The notes: generated by a model not told the origin, from the letters alone. Positions 1-5,633 are shown, numbered from the stretch's first letter. The stretch is 8,473 nt of DNA from Chloroflexota bacterium (GCA_024278255.1 JAJRTP010000073.1:1-8473), one strand, 5' to 3'. A program made the numbers and translations.

Positions 1-321
1 ATGCAGGTTCATGCATCCGGCGGCTTTTATCCTATGACAAAATCAAGCAGAAAACGTAAAATCAGTGACGAAGCCATTGTAGAAACCATCCTGCAAATGT
101 GCGCCGCCGCAGGTACAGAAGATCAGGTAAGGCCGGAAGATGTGGCCATCGAGCTATACCCGGAAAACTGGCAATCCCTGACCAAACGCATCCGCCTGAC
201 CGCCCGACAGTTGACTGAGGCCGGGCATATCGAAATTCTCCGCAAAGGCCAGCCGGCCGATCCCAACGATTTCAAAGGCGTATACCGCTTGCGTATCCAC
301 GAAACCTTCTTCAATTCATAG
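1..321 (+). CDS. DUF3253 family small winged-helix-like protein
   Basis: This protein has 106 residues if translated from the ATG at position 1, or 95 from the internal ATG at position 34. The second start gives MTKSSRKRKISDEAI and fits the usual short basic leader of the family, but neither ATG has a clear Shine-Dalgarno, and the gene could also begin outside the window. The conserved core runs from ISDEAIVETIL through the pattern RPEDVAIEL...W..L...IR..AR.L...G.IEI.RKGQP.DP..FKGVYRLR, which I recognise as DUF3253. The family is uncharacterised. The helix-rich part followed by a G-x-I-E-I...R-L-R strand hairpin suggests a winged helix, so nucleic-acid binding is possible but unproven. The stop lies 27 nt before the acyl-CoA synthetase-like start on the same strand, so the two are probably co-transcribed. 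Family assignment is fairly secure; the start is not. Confidence 0.75.
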   Translation: MQVHASGGFYPMTKSSRKRKISDEAIVETILQMCAAAGTEDQVRPEDVAIELYPENWQSLTKRIRLTARQLTEAGHIEILRKGQPADPNDFKGVYRLRIHETFFNS

Positions 322-338
322 CGCGGTTTGTTGCTACC

Positions 339-348
339 AGGAGGTGAT
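339..348 (+). promoter_or_regulatory. Strong Shine-Dalgarno setting the start of the acyl-CoA synthetase-like gene
   Basis: AGGAGGTGAT sits immediately before the ATG at 349 and is a full-length match to the usual 16S 3' end complement. It decides for ATG 349 over the upstream in-frame TTG at 328, which would place the site inside the coding sequence. It is the best ribosome-binding site in the window, which argues that this apparently inactive enzyme homologue is still translated. Confidence 0.8.
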
Positions 349-1743
349 ATGGCGATAAATTCTTTAGCCGATGTGGCGGCGATTGAACAAATCATTCTGG
401 AAGGACATGGCATCCCGGCCAACACCTATGAATCGCTGCAATTGGGCGCCGGTATAAACCCGCATCGGATAGCCTTGCGCTTCTTTTTGCAAGGTGCGGC
501 TTACAATGATGAGGTCATTTACACTTATGAGGATTTGCTCTACCTGATTACCCAGGCGGCCAATATGTTTTACGATCTGGGTGTGGGCAAGAATGACGTG
601 GTATCTATGCTTTTGCCCAATGTGCCTCAGGCGCTTTTTACGCTTTTTGGCGGGCAGGCTGCCGGCATTGTCCAGCCGCTGGCTACGTCGCTGGAGGCCG
701 AAGCGTTGGCGGAAAGGCTGCGGCAGGCCGGGACAAAGGTGTTGGTGACGATGGCCCCGTTTCCCGGCGCGGATTTGTGGCAGCGGGTGGAGGCGATTGC
801 GGATGACGTGCCCTCGCTGGAGACGATTCTGCGGGTCGATTTGACGCATTATCTGGGGCGGTGGCACAGGTGGGGGGCGAAGTGGCTGAACCGGCGGGTG
901 TCTAAACCTAAAGTCAAGGCGCGAGTGCTGGATTTTGGCGAGACGGCGCGGCGCTATCCGCCAGACCGGCTCATCAGCCAGCGTATTATTCGTTCCGGGG
1001 ATGTGGCTTCTTATTTTCAGGTGGCAGAGGGGGACACGGCCGTAACCACTCACTTCAACCACGTCTACACCGCCTGGGCAGCCGCCCAAAATATCGCCAC
1101 TGGCGACCGAGAAACAGACGCCGACCACGTTTTCTTTGGCGGCTTGCCCTTGTACCAGTTGGATGGGTATTTATGGGGCGCGCTGCTGCCGTTCAGTTTG
1201 GGGGCCACGCTGGTTTTGGGCACGCCGCTCGGTTTTGCCGGGGATGAGGTGGCGGCGCACTTTTGGGAAATGGGGCAATATTACAAAATTTCTCGTTTTG
1301 CCGCGCCGCCTGACGTGATACAAGCCTTGCTGGATGTGCCGGTAGGTCAGGCCAAACTTGAATCCCTGGAATATGCCTTTTGCGATGGCGTGTTTCCGCT
1401 GGATTTGGCCGCGCAGTTTGAGGCGCAGACCGGCGTGCGTGTTTTGCCGGGATATTGGTTGGCGGCCGGCAGCGGTCTCGCGGCCGTCAGCCCGGCAGCG
1501 GGGGAGATGCGGTCAGGGTCCGTGGGTTTGCGGCTGCCGTATGAGGAGATGCGCGTGGTGGTTTTGGGGGAAGACGGCCGTTACCAACGAGACTGCCAAC
1601 CCAACGAAACCGGCGCCATCCTCCTGCGCGGCCCCAACGTCGCGGCGGAAGACGGGCTGGATTTAGGCGATGGGCAAGGCAACTGGCTGCTCACCGGCGA
1701 TACCGGCTGGCTGGATGCGGACGGATATTTGTACCTCGGATGA
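349..1743 (+). CDS. Acyl-CoA synthetase (ANL superfamily) homologue, C-terminally truncated, catalytic motifs lost
   Basis: 464 residues from ATG 349. The frame follows FadD-like acyl-CoA synthetases that begin MAINSLADV and continue with TYEDLL, LGVGKNDVVSMLLPN, AAGIVQPL, GTKVLVTMAPFPG, GSVGLRLPYEEM and GAILLRGPN. Active members adenylate a fatty acid with ATP and transfer it to CoA. Here the catalytic features are mostly gone. The A3 phosphate loop, expected as a TGGTTGTPK-like segment near residues 223-237, reads VAEGDTAVTTHFN. The A4 LPLFHVNG reads LPLYQLDG (266-273). The A5 YGLTE reads YWLAA (369-373). The A7 region (LLTGDTGWLDADGYLYL, 447-463) survives, but the protein ends right after it, so the A8 hinge and the roughly 150-residue C-terminal lid domain are absent. 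I found no continuation in any frame downstream. Most likely it is a pseudoenzyme or an early-stage pseudogene; the uninterrupted frame and strong ribosome-binding site favour continued expression. Motif comparison is from memory of the family. Confidence 0.8.
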   Translation: MAINSLADVAAIEQIILEGHGIPANTYESLQLGAGINPHRIALRFFLQGAAYNDEVIYTYEDLLYLITQAANMFYDLGVGKNDVVSMLLPNVPQALFTLFGGQAAGIVQPLATSLEAEALAERLRQAGTKVLVTMAPFPGADLWQRVEAIADDVPSLETILRVDLTHYLGRWHRWGAKWLNRRVSKPKVKARVLDFGETARRYPPDRLISQRIIRSGDVASYFQVAEGDTAVTTHFNHVYTAWAAAQNIATGDRETDADHVFFGGLPLYQLDGYLWGALLPFSLGATLVLGTPLGFAGDEVAAHFWEMGQYYKISRFAAPPDVIQALLDVPVGQAKLESLEYAFCDGVFPLDLAAQFEAQTGVRVLPGYWLAAGSGLAAVSPAAGEMRSGSVGLRLPYEEMRVVVLGEDGRYQRDCQPNETGAILLRGPNVAAEDGLDLGDGQGNWLLTGDTGWLDADGYLYLG

Positions 1744-1745
1744 GT

Positions 1746-1820
1746 ACAGCGAATTTGGGAAAAACGAAATGCGCCGGCCGAGTTAATACAGGCAGATTCG
1801 TTGATTCCACAATTCGTTGT
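1746..1820. repeat. Imperfect inverted repeat between convergent genes (ATTCGTT repeat family)
   Basis: The right arm (1796-1820) contains two ATTCGTT copies around a TTCC core and ends in AATTCGTTGT. The left arm (1746-1768) is a degenerate inverted copy, starting ACAGCGAATT and ending AACGAA, with about 19 of 24 positions pairing and one gap. The loop is about 28 nt. The right arm matches 22 of 25 positions of another copy at 5606-5630. The element fills most of the 96-bp gap between two converging genes, so a hairpin here could terminate both transcripts, though no clean U-run follows it. The left arm begins two bases after the stop codon of the truncated acyl-CoA synthetase homologue. Confidence 0.6.
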
Positions 1821-1839
1821 ACTCTTCGCCAGAGCAATT

Positions 1840-3042
1840 TCACGGGTGCGTAAATTGAATAAGCCCCCATTTACCGTTCACCAGCCAGTCCGCTTCCTTT
1901 TCGGCCAACGCTTCAGCCTGACCGGACGGCAAACCGGCAATCACTTCCGATTTGCAGGTGCGCAGGAAGAGAGCGGGCGCTGGCAGGTAGCTGACAATCT
2001 GCGCGAAGGGGGTGTCGGCCGGCCAGTGGACGTCACCCAGGGCGCGGCGGTAGTTGGCGTCGCCCTTACTGATGATCAGGTGGGCTGGGGCCAACTCTTG
2101 GCGCAGGCCGTCCGGCATTTGCCACAGGGGGAGGGGGGACGTCCAGAAGGGGTGAGTAACGGGATGGAAACGGCCGTCCACCATATACCCCGTCAATCTG
2201 TCTGCCAACGCCTGAATGTCGGGTTGGGGACGGCCGTTCAGGAAAACCAGCGTTTGCAGCACGTCATGCGTCGTGGCGTCCGAGACAAAGGTAGGGTGCA
2301 ACTTGACGTGAAAATGAACCGTACCGGCTTTGCCCGTCGTCAGCAGATAATCGGCCAGCACCAGATCGCTCACCAGTTCCAGTCCGGCATTGTCTACAAT
2401 AAAATCTACCCGGATATTTTCCGATTTGTTGAGCAGGGACAAAACAGCGGCCCGGTCATCCACCAGCGTGTGCGCCAGCCGGAGAGCATCGCTGGCATGG
2501 CCCGGCATGGTGGCGTCATCTACCGACCACATGCTCAAGTCTACCTGGTTGCCCCACAAATCAGCCAGCAGCCAGTGGGATAGTTGGCTGGGCTGCCAAC
2601 CATTTTTCAGAGAAAAGGTTAATTGTTGACATAAGGTAAAGATAACATCGTTGTGTCGCTCTAATCCCTGCTCTTTTTGGTAAGTGAAGGGGTCAAAGCC
2701 GGTGGCAAAATAATCTACCGCTTCGATGATGCGCCGGTAGAAGTAGGTTTCGGCGAAAAACCAGGGCGGTTGCAGCCAGTCTTGTCCGGCGTAGAGGGCG
2801 ATCCAGCTTTGCCATTGCGTGTAGTCGGGGGCGTGGGTGTCGGTTAACGGCCGTATCTTCCCGTAAGGTATCTCCGCCAGCAGCGCTTCCATGCGGGTAG
2901 TGGCAGCGGCCGTCAGCTTGTTTTCCGCCAACACCCGCCTGGCAATGTTGGGAAATCGCTGTTTGATGGTATATTCAGTAAAAGTTCCCGTGTCTGTGCC
3001 GCGCAATGGGGCGGGAACGGGTAAGTTTGGTTGATAATTCAT
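1840..3042 (-). CDS. DUF89 / ARMT1-like metal-dependent phosphatase (subfamily III type)
   Basis: 400 residues. The DUF89 signatures are intact: FIVDNAGLELVSDLVLADYLL (residues 214-234, with the metal-site Asp217-Asn218 and Asp226), ISKGDANYRRALGD (324-337) and LRTCKSEVIAGL (360-371). DUF89 proteins are metal-dependent phosphatases proposed to clear damaged or overflow phosphometabolites; the related yeast YMR027W acts on fructose 1-phosphate, and human ARMT1 (C6orf211) belongs to the same subfamily. Length and the helix-rich N-terminus with aromatic segments (WLQPPWFFAETYFYRRIIEAVDYF, 89-112) fit that subfamily. A soluble cytoplasmic enzyme is expected, as there is no signal peptide or membrane segment. 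The start at 3042 has only a weak GGA-type ribosome site. The gene is divergent from the peroxiredoxin-like gene and converges on the acyl-CoA synthetase homologue, so it appears to be monocistronic. The actual substrate is unknown. Confidence 0.85.
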   Translation of the reverse strand: MNYQPNLPVPAPLRGTDTGTFTEYTIKQRFPNIARRVLAENKLTAAATTRMEALLAEIPYGKIRPLTDTHAPDYTQWQSWIALYAGQDWLQPPWFFAETYFYRRIIEAVDYFATGFDPFTYQKEQGLERHNDVIFTLCQQLTFSLKNGWQPSQLSHWLLADLWGNQVDLSMWSVDDATMPGHASDALRLAHTLVDDRAAVLSLLNKSENIRVDFIVDNAGLELVSDLVLADYLLTTGKAGTVHFHVKLHPTFVSDATTHDVLQTLVFLNGRPQPDIQALADRLTGYMVDGRFHPVTHPFWTSPLPLWQMPDGLRQELAPAHLIISKGDANYRRALGDVHWPADTPFAQIVSYLPAPALFLRTCKSEVIAGLPSGQAEALAEKEADWLVNGKWGLIQFTHP

Positions 3043-3052
3043 TATTTGTTCC

Positions 3053-3123
3053 GTATTGCGTACTGCGTATTACGTAAATTGTACCCGAATTACGCAATAC
3101 GCAATACGCATTACGCAATACGC
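3053..3123. repeat. Palindromic hairpin built of 7-bp tandem units
   Basis: Positions 3089-3123 hold five tandem copies of the heptamer AWTACGC (W is A or T). Positions 3053-3073 hold the same unit in inverted orientation (GTATTGC, GTACTGC, GTATTAC). Arms 3053-3077 and 3090-3114 pair at 22 of 25 positions around a 12-nt loop. The element fills most of the spacer between two divergent genes and is built like the hairpin at 7408-7452. Any RNA starting in the spacer would carry part of it in its leader. A possible reading frame runs through it from a TTG at 3056 into the downstream gene, but it only encodes translated repeat. Confidence 0.75.
3078..3083 (-). promoter_or_regulatory. Possible -10 element for the DUF89 gene
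   Basis: On the minus strand the loop of the heptamer hairpin carries TACAAT (one mismatch to TATAAT), placed to start a transcript about 28 nt before the ATG at 3042. No good -35 hexamer is visible at 16-18 bp, so this is a weak call. Confidence 0.3.
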
Positions 3124-3133
3124 ATCACATTCC

Positions 3134-4009
3134 ATGAATCGTTTGAAGTCGTTATTCATTTCTCTGTTGGTATTTACGGCCGTTCTCATTGCCGGGTATT
3201 CTATCTGGAAATTTGGTACCGGTGGTAGTTGGGGCTGGTTGGGTGTGACGCTGACGGCCGTACCCGTTGTTCTCTATTTCCTCAATCTGTATCATTACAA
3301 AACACCCCGTACCAGTGAAAATTTAACACCGCTGACTATTGTCATTGACATTGGTGTATTGCTGACGTTGTACAGCCGTTACCAGGGCGTCAGCGAACCG
3401 GGCGTCGTACCGCTGGCCCTGCTCATGCTGATTGGCTGGACGGCTTATGTGCATTGGTACTCCAAACTGAAACGTCCCGATGCCCCCAAACTGGCTGTTG
3501 GGGAAAAGCTGCCGGACGTGACTTTGTATGACGTGAACGGCCGTCCCGTGCCAACGTCTGATTTTGCCGGACAAAAAGTTCTATACCTCTTCTACCGCGG
3601 CAACTGGTGTCCCTTCTGCATGGCCCAAATCCGGGAGATTGCCGGGCAGTATCGCCAATTGGCCGAGCGCAATGTTCAGGTTGTCCTCGTCAGCCCGCAG
3701 CCGCAGGAGAAAACGGCGGGATTGGCCCGAAAGTTTGACGTGCCCCTGCGTTTTCTGGTGGATAAGGACAATGCGGCGGCGCGTCAACTGGGAATTGCTC
3801 ACGAATACGGCATCCCCGCCGGGTACGAACTGCTGGGGTACGATGCGGAGACGGTTTTGCCGACGGTATTGTTGGTGGCTGAAAACGGCCGTATCCTTTA
3901 CGCCGATCTCACCGACAATTACCGCATCCGCCCCGAACCGGCTCAATTCTTGCGCGTGCTGGATGAAGCGGAGACGGGCGAGGCCGGTTCATCGTTGACC
4001 AGCAGTTGA
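3134..4009 (+). CDS. Membrane-anchored peroxiredoxin-like (AhpC/TSA, thioredoxin-fold) protein
   Basis: 291 residues from ATG 3134. This start removes 26 residues that would be translated repeat, and it begins with MNRLKSLFISLLVF just before the first membrane helix. No Shine-Dalgarno is visible, so translation may be leaderless or weak. Four hydrophobic segments (about residues 7-26, 36-54, 66-84 and 91-109) precede a soluble thioredoxin-fold domain (about 120-275). That domain shows the AhpC/TSA pattern: GEKLPDVTLYDVNGRPV, then LYLFYRGNWCPFCMAQIREI with Cys159 and Cys162, then VVLVSPQP and FLVDKDNAAARQLGI. Cys159 sits where peroxiredoxins carry the peroxidatic cysteine; a CPFC pair could also support disulfide exchange. 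A membrane-bound thiol peroxidase or thiol oxidoreductase role is inferred. Which side of the membrane the domain faces cannot be decided from this. The last 67 bp overlap the nitrilase gene on the other strand. Confidence 0.8.
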   Translation: MNRLKSLFISLLVFTAVLIAGYSIWKFGTGGSWGWLGVTLTAVPVVLYFLNLYHYKTPRTSENLTPLTIVIDIGVLLTLYSRYQGVSEPGVVPLALLMLIGWTAYVHWYSKLKRPDAPKLAVGEKLPDVTLYDVNGRPVPTSDFAGQKVLYLFYRGNWCPFCMAQIREIAGQYRQLAERNVQVVLVSPQPQEKTAGLARKFDVPLRFLVDKDNAAARQLGIAHEYGIPAGYELLGYDAETVLPTVLLVAENGRILYADLTDNYRIRPEPAQFLRVLDEAETGEAGSSLTSS

Positions 4010-4908
4010 AACACGTCTGGCCGGGCGTAATGTCCCGTCACGTCAAAATCCAGCTTACCCCGCGCCACCTCTGCCATGTCCAGGTCGGCATACAAAATGC
4101 CTTCCTCGTCCCACAAAGGCCCGGCGATTATTTCCCCCAATGGATTGACAATGACGCTGCCGCCGTGACATAGCACCTCTGGCTGGTCAGCCAAATCCTC
4201 AATGCCCGGCAAATTGGCCGGATACATCGCCTTCGTCACAAACTGGTTGCAGCCCAGGACAAAACAGCGGCCTTCCAGGGCAATGTGGCGCATGGTGGCC
4301 TGCCAGCTTTCCCGCGCGTCGGCGGTCGGGGCCAGGTAAATTTGCACCCCTTTGCCGTACAGTGCCATGCGGGCCAGCGGCATGTAGTTTTCCCAGCAGA
4401 TGAGGCCGCCGATTTTGCCGTATTCGCTGCCAATGACGGTCAGGGTGCTGCCGTCCCCTTCGCCCCAGATGAGGCGCTCAGCGGCGGTGGGTTTGAGTTT
4501 GCGGTGTTTGCCCAGCAGACGGCCGTCCGGCCCAAAGTAGAGCAGGGTGCAGTAGAGCGTCCCGCCGCTGAACTGGCTGTCCCGCTCAATCACGCCAATC
4601 GTTACATACGCCTTTGCTTGCCGCGCCGCCTGCCCGATTTGCTCGGTGACGGGGCCGGGCACGTCAATGGCCCCGGCCCAGTATGCTTGCCACGTTTCCC
4701 GCCCCTCCGGGCTGCGGCTGCCCACGACGGTGCCAAAGCTGAGGCCGCGCGGGTAGCCGGGGATGAATGCTTCGGGGAAGAGGATGAGATTGGTTTGCTG
4801 GACGGCGGCTTCGGCAATGAGGCCGCACGCTTTTTGTGCCGTCGCCTCAGCGTCGAACATGATAGAGGCGGCCTGGACGACGGCCGTTTTCACTGTAGGA
4901 AATTTCAT
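3943..4908 (-). CDS. Nitrilase (carbon-nitrogen hydrolase superfamily, branch 1)
   Basis: 321 residues, the usual nitrilase length. The Glu-Lys-Cys triad is complete: Glu46 in LILFPEAFIPGYPRG, Lys137 in GKHRKLKPTAAERLIWG, and Cys171 in GGLICWENYMPLARMALY. The CWENYMPL segment and the PTAAERLIWGEGDGSTL stretch are typical of true nitrilases (nitrile to carboxylate plus ammonia) rather than of amidases or carbamoylases. These enzymes usually form cytoplasmic spiral oligomers. The substrate cannot be told; aliphatic nitriles, arylacetonitriles and cyanide relatives all share these motifs. The start ATG overlaps the VOC gene's stop as ATGA, indicating translational coupling in an antitoxin, VOC, nitrilase operon. 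The C-terminal tail after GHYARPDVFQLLVNDEP is Ser-rich and lies inside the overlap with the convergent peroxiredoxin-like gene. Confidence 0.9.
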   Translation of the reverse strand: MKFPTVKTAVVQAASIMFDAEATAQKACGLIAEAAVQQTNLILFPEAFIPGYPRGLSFGTVVGSRSPEGRETWQAYWAGAIDVPGPVTEQIGQAARQAKAYVTIGVIERDSQFSGGTLYCTLLYFGPDGRLLGKHRKLKPTAAERLIWGEGDGSTLTVIGSEYGKIGGLICWENYMPLARMALYGKGVQIYLAPTADARESWQATMRHIALEGRCFVLGCNQFVTKAMYPANLPGIEDLADQPEVLCHGGSVIVNPLGEIIAGPLWDEEGILYADLDMAEVARGKLDFDVTGHYARPDVFQLLVNDEPASPVSASSSTRKN

Positions 4909-5282
4909 TGGTTAAATCCGTCCCCATCCTGAATGAATTCCAGGCGATTGCCAAAGGGGTCGCTGGCATAGAAACGGTGGACGTGGGGTACGGCCGTATC
5001 CGCCGCCACTTTCACCCCCGCCGCCAACAGCTTCTGCCGTAGCCCTTCCAAATCCGACACAATAAATGCGGGATGTGCCTTCCCCGCCGGGACGAAATCC
5101 GGCGTTACCCCCAAATGAATCTGCACCCCGTTCCCGGCAAACCAGCAACCGCCCCGCACTCGCAGCGGTTCCGGTTTGGGCATCTCGGCCAGCCCCAGCA
5201 AGCCGTCATAAAACTGGCGTGCCGCCGCCTCACCCCCGGCCGGCATCGCCAACTGCACATGATCCAGCCCTAATATCGCCAT
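4905..5282 (-). CDS. VOC superfamily (glyoxalase/bleomycin-resistance fold) protein
   Basis: 125 residues from ATG 5282; a GTG one codon earlier is possible, but the ATG has a GGAG site 8 nt upstream (5291-5294) inside the antitoxin gene. Two beta-alpha-beta-beta-beta units are visible: LDHVQLAMPAGGEAAARQFYDGLLGL at the front, then VQIHLGVTPDFVPAGKAHPAFIVSDLEGL, and DPFGNRLEFIQDGDGF at the end. The His of LDHVQLA, the His of QIHLG and the Glu of RLEFI fit the divalent metal ligands of the fold. The family includes glyoxalase I, dioxygenases, isomerases and antibiotic-binding proteins, so the reaction is open. The start overlaps the antitoxin stop (TGATG) and the stop overlaps the nitrilase start (ATGA). 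This tight coupling suggests the VOC and nitrilase products act together, perhaps on one substrate. Confidence 0.85.
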   Translation of the reverse strand: MAILGLDHVQLAMPAGGEAAARQFYDGLLGLAEMPKPEPLRVRGGCWFAGNGVQIHLGVTPDFVPAGKAHPAFIVSDLEGLRQKLLAAGVKVAADTAVPHVHRFYASDPFGNRLEFIQDGDGFNQ

Positions 5283-5536
5283 CACAAATTCTCCAATGAG
5301 ACTGCAATAGCGTCATCTTTCTCTTTAGCCAATCGTTCCCGAATCATTTTGTCCAGTTTATAATCTTCAATCAGTTTCAACATATTTTCGTAAACGTCGG
5401 CCGGAACCAGATAAACAAAGGGGCGGTTATCATACAAAATGACAACCGGTTCGCCATTAGCTTCTTCCAACAAGGCCAGCGGATCTTTTTGCAGTTCCGA
5501 TATACTGGCCGCAAGTGGAGAAAGTATCATTTCCAT
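5282..5536 (-). CDS. Phd/YefM-type antitoxin (StbD/RelB-like) without an adjacent toxin
   Basis: 84 residues from ATG 5536. A TTG-started frame 13 codons longer exists, but it begins in the spacer palindromes and lacks a ribosome site, whereas ATG 5536 has GGGAGAGGA just upstream. The sequence fits the type II antitoxin pattern: SPLAASISELQKDPLALLEEANGEPVVILYDNRPFVYLVPADVYENMLKLIEDYKL, that is, a DNA-binding Phd/YefM N-terminal fold with the L(V)PAxxYE motif, then a charged tail (DKMIRERLAKEKDDAIAVSLENL) that would wrap a RelE/ParE-type toxin. The partner normally follows with a short overlap, but here the following gene encodes a VOC protein, and the upstream neighbour is ettA. The antitoxin is therefore an orphan within the window, or has become a local transcription regulator. 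Family call is strong; function without a toxin is inference. Confidence 0.85.
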   Translation of the reverse strand: MEMILSPLAASISELQKDPLALLEEANGEPVVILYDNRPFVYLVPADVYENMLKLIEDYKLDKMIRERLAKEKDDAIAVSLENL

Positions 5537-5540
5537 ATTG

Positions 5541-5549
5541 TCCTCTCCC
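5541..5549 (-). promoter_or_regulatory. Shine-Dalgarno deciding the antitoxin start
   Basis: On the minus strand GGGAGAGGA lies 4 nt before the ATG at 5536. It supports that start and the 84-residue product rather than the longer TTG-started frame. Confidence 0.65.
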
Positions 5550-5553
5550 GTAA

Positions 5554-5572
5554 AACGATTTTGCAAATCGTT
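5554..5572. promoter_or_regulatory. Palindrome 1 upstream of the antitoxin gene, possible operator or weak terminator
   Basis: Perfect 8-bp arms AACGATTT and AAATCGTT flank a 3-nt centre. It lies 18 nt upstream of the antitoxin ATG. Its core CGATTTNNNAAATCG is identical to that of palindrome 2. Phd/YefM antitoxins normally repress their own promoter through short palindromes, so an operator role is plausible. Read on the minus strand, the hairpin's 3' arm runs into a four-T stretch, so weak termination after ettA is the alternative. Confidence 0.5.
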
Positions 5573-5577
5573 CAATT

Positions 5578-5598
5578 GGGCGATTTACAAAATCGCCC
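5578..5598. promoter_or_regulatory. Palindrome 2 upstream of the antitoxin gene, possible operator
   Basis: Perfect 9-bp arms GGGCGATTT and AAATCGCCC flank ACA. The centre lies 25 bp from that of palindrome 1, and the two share the 15-bp core CGATTTNNNAAATCG, so a tandem pair of sites for one dimeric regulator is possible. No T-run follows on either strand, making this copy a poor intrinsic terminator. Confidence 0.5.
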
Positions 5599-5605
5599 GA
5601 CAAAA

Positions 5606-5630
5606 ATTCGTTCCTTCCCCAATTCGTTGT
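5606..5630. repeat. 25-bp dispersed repeat, ATTCGTT family
   Basis: This copy matches 1796-1820 at 22 of 25 positions (ATTCGTT, two variable bases, TTCC, a variable base and C, AATTCGTTGT). It ends four bases before the ettA stop codon. Both copies sit immediately beyond the 3' end of a gene, suggesting an intergenic repeat family tolerated or used at transcript ends. Confidence 0.6.
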
Positions 5631-5633
5631 CAT

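Noticed and set aside
364..1128. Minus-strand open frame of 254 codons
   Set aside because: It is antisense to the acyl-CoA synthetase homologue, has an Arg/His/Pro-rich composition typical of shadow frames, and has no ribosome site.
1744..1839. Frameshifted remainder of the acyl-CoA synthetase C-terminal domain
   Set aside because: Expected motifs such as GRKKELI or a PKTxxGK-like end were looked for in all three plus frames and are not there; the segment is repeat sequence followed by the DUF89 3' end.
1801..2583. Long plus-strand open frame of 260 codons
   Set aside because: It lies antisense within the DUF89 gene, whose protein shows clear family motifs; this frame shows no recognisable domain and is a composition-driven shadow.
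3089..3123. CRISPR-like short tandem repeats
   Set aside because: Units are 7 bp, directly abutting and without spacers; there are no cas genes nearby.
3056..3133. N-terminal extension of the peroxiredoxin-like protein from a TTG at 3056
   Set aside because: The added residues (with repeated ITQYA) are just the translated heptamer hairpin, and the first membrane helix begins right after ATG 3134.
4285..4932. Plus-strand open frame of 215 codons opposite the nitrilase
   Set aside because: The nitrilase has an intact catalytic triad in the opposite strand; the antisense frame has no domain pattern.
4905..5282. VOC gene being a misread RelE/ParE toxin
   Set aside because: The protein clearly shows the paired VOC repeats and metal ligands (LDHVQLA, QIHLG, RLEFI); no toxin-like frame was found near the antitoxin.
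5537..5575. Longer antitoxin starting at TTG 5575
   Set aside because: It would include palindromic spacer sequence and lacks a ribosome site, while ATG 5536 has a good one and matches the family N-terminus.
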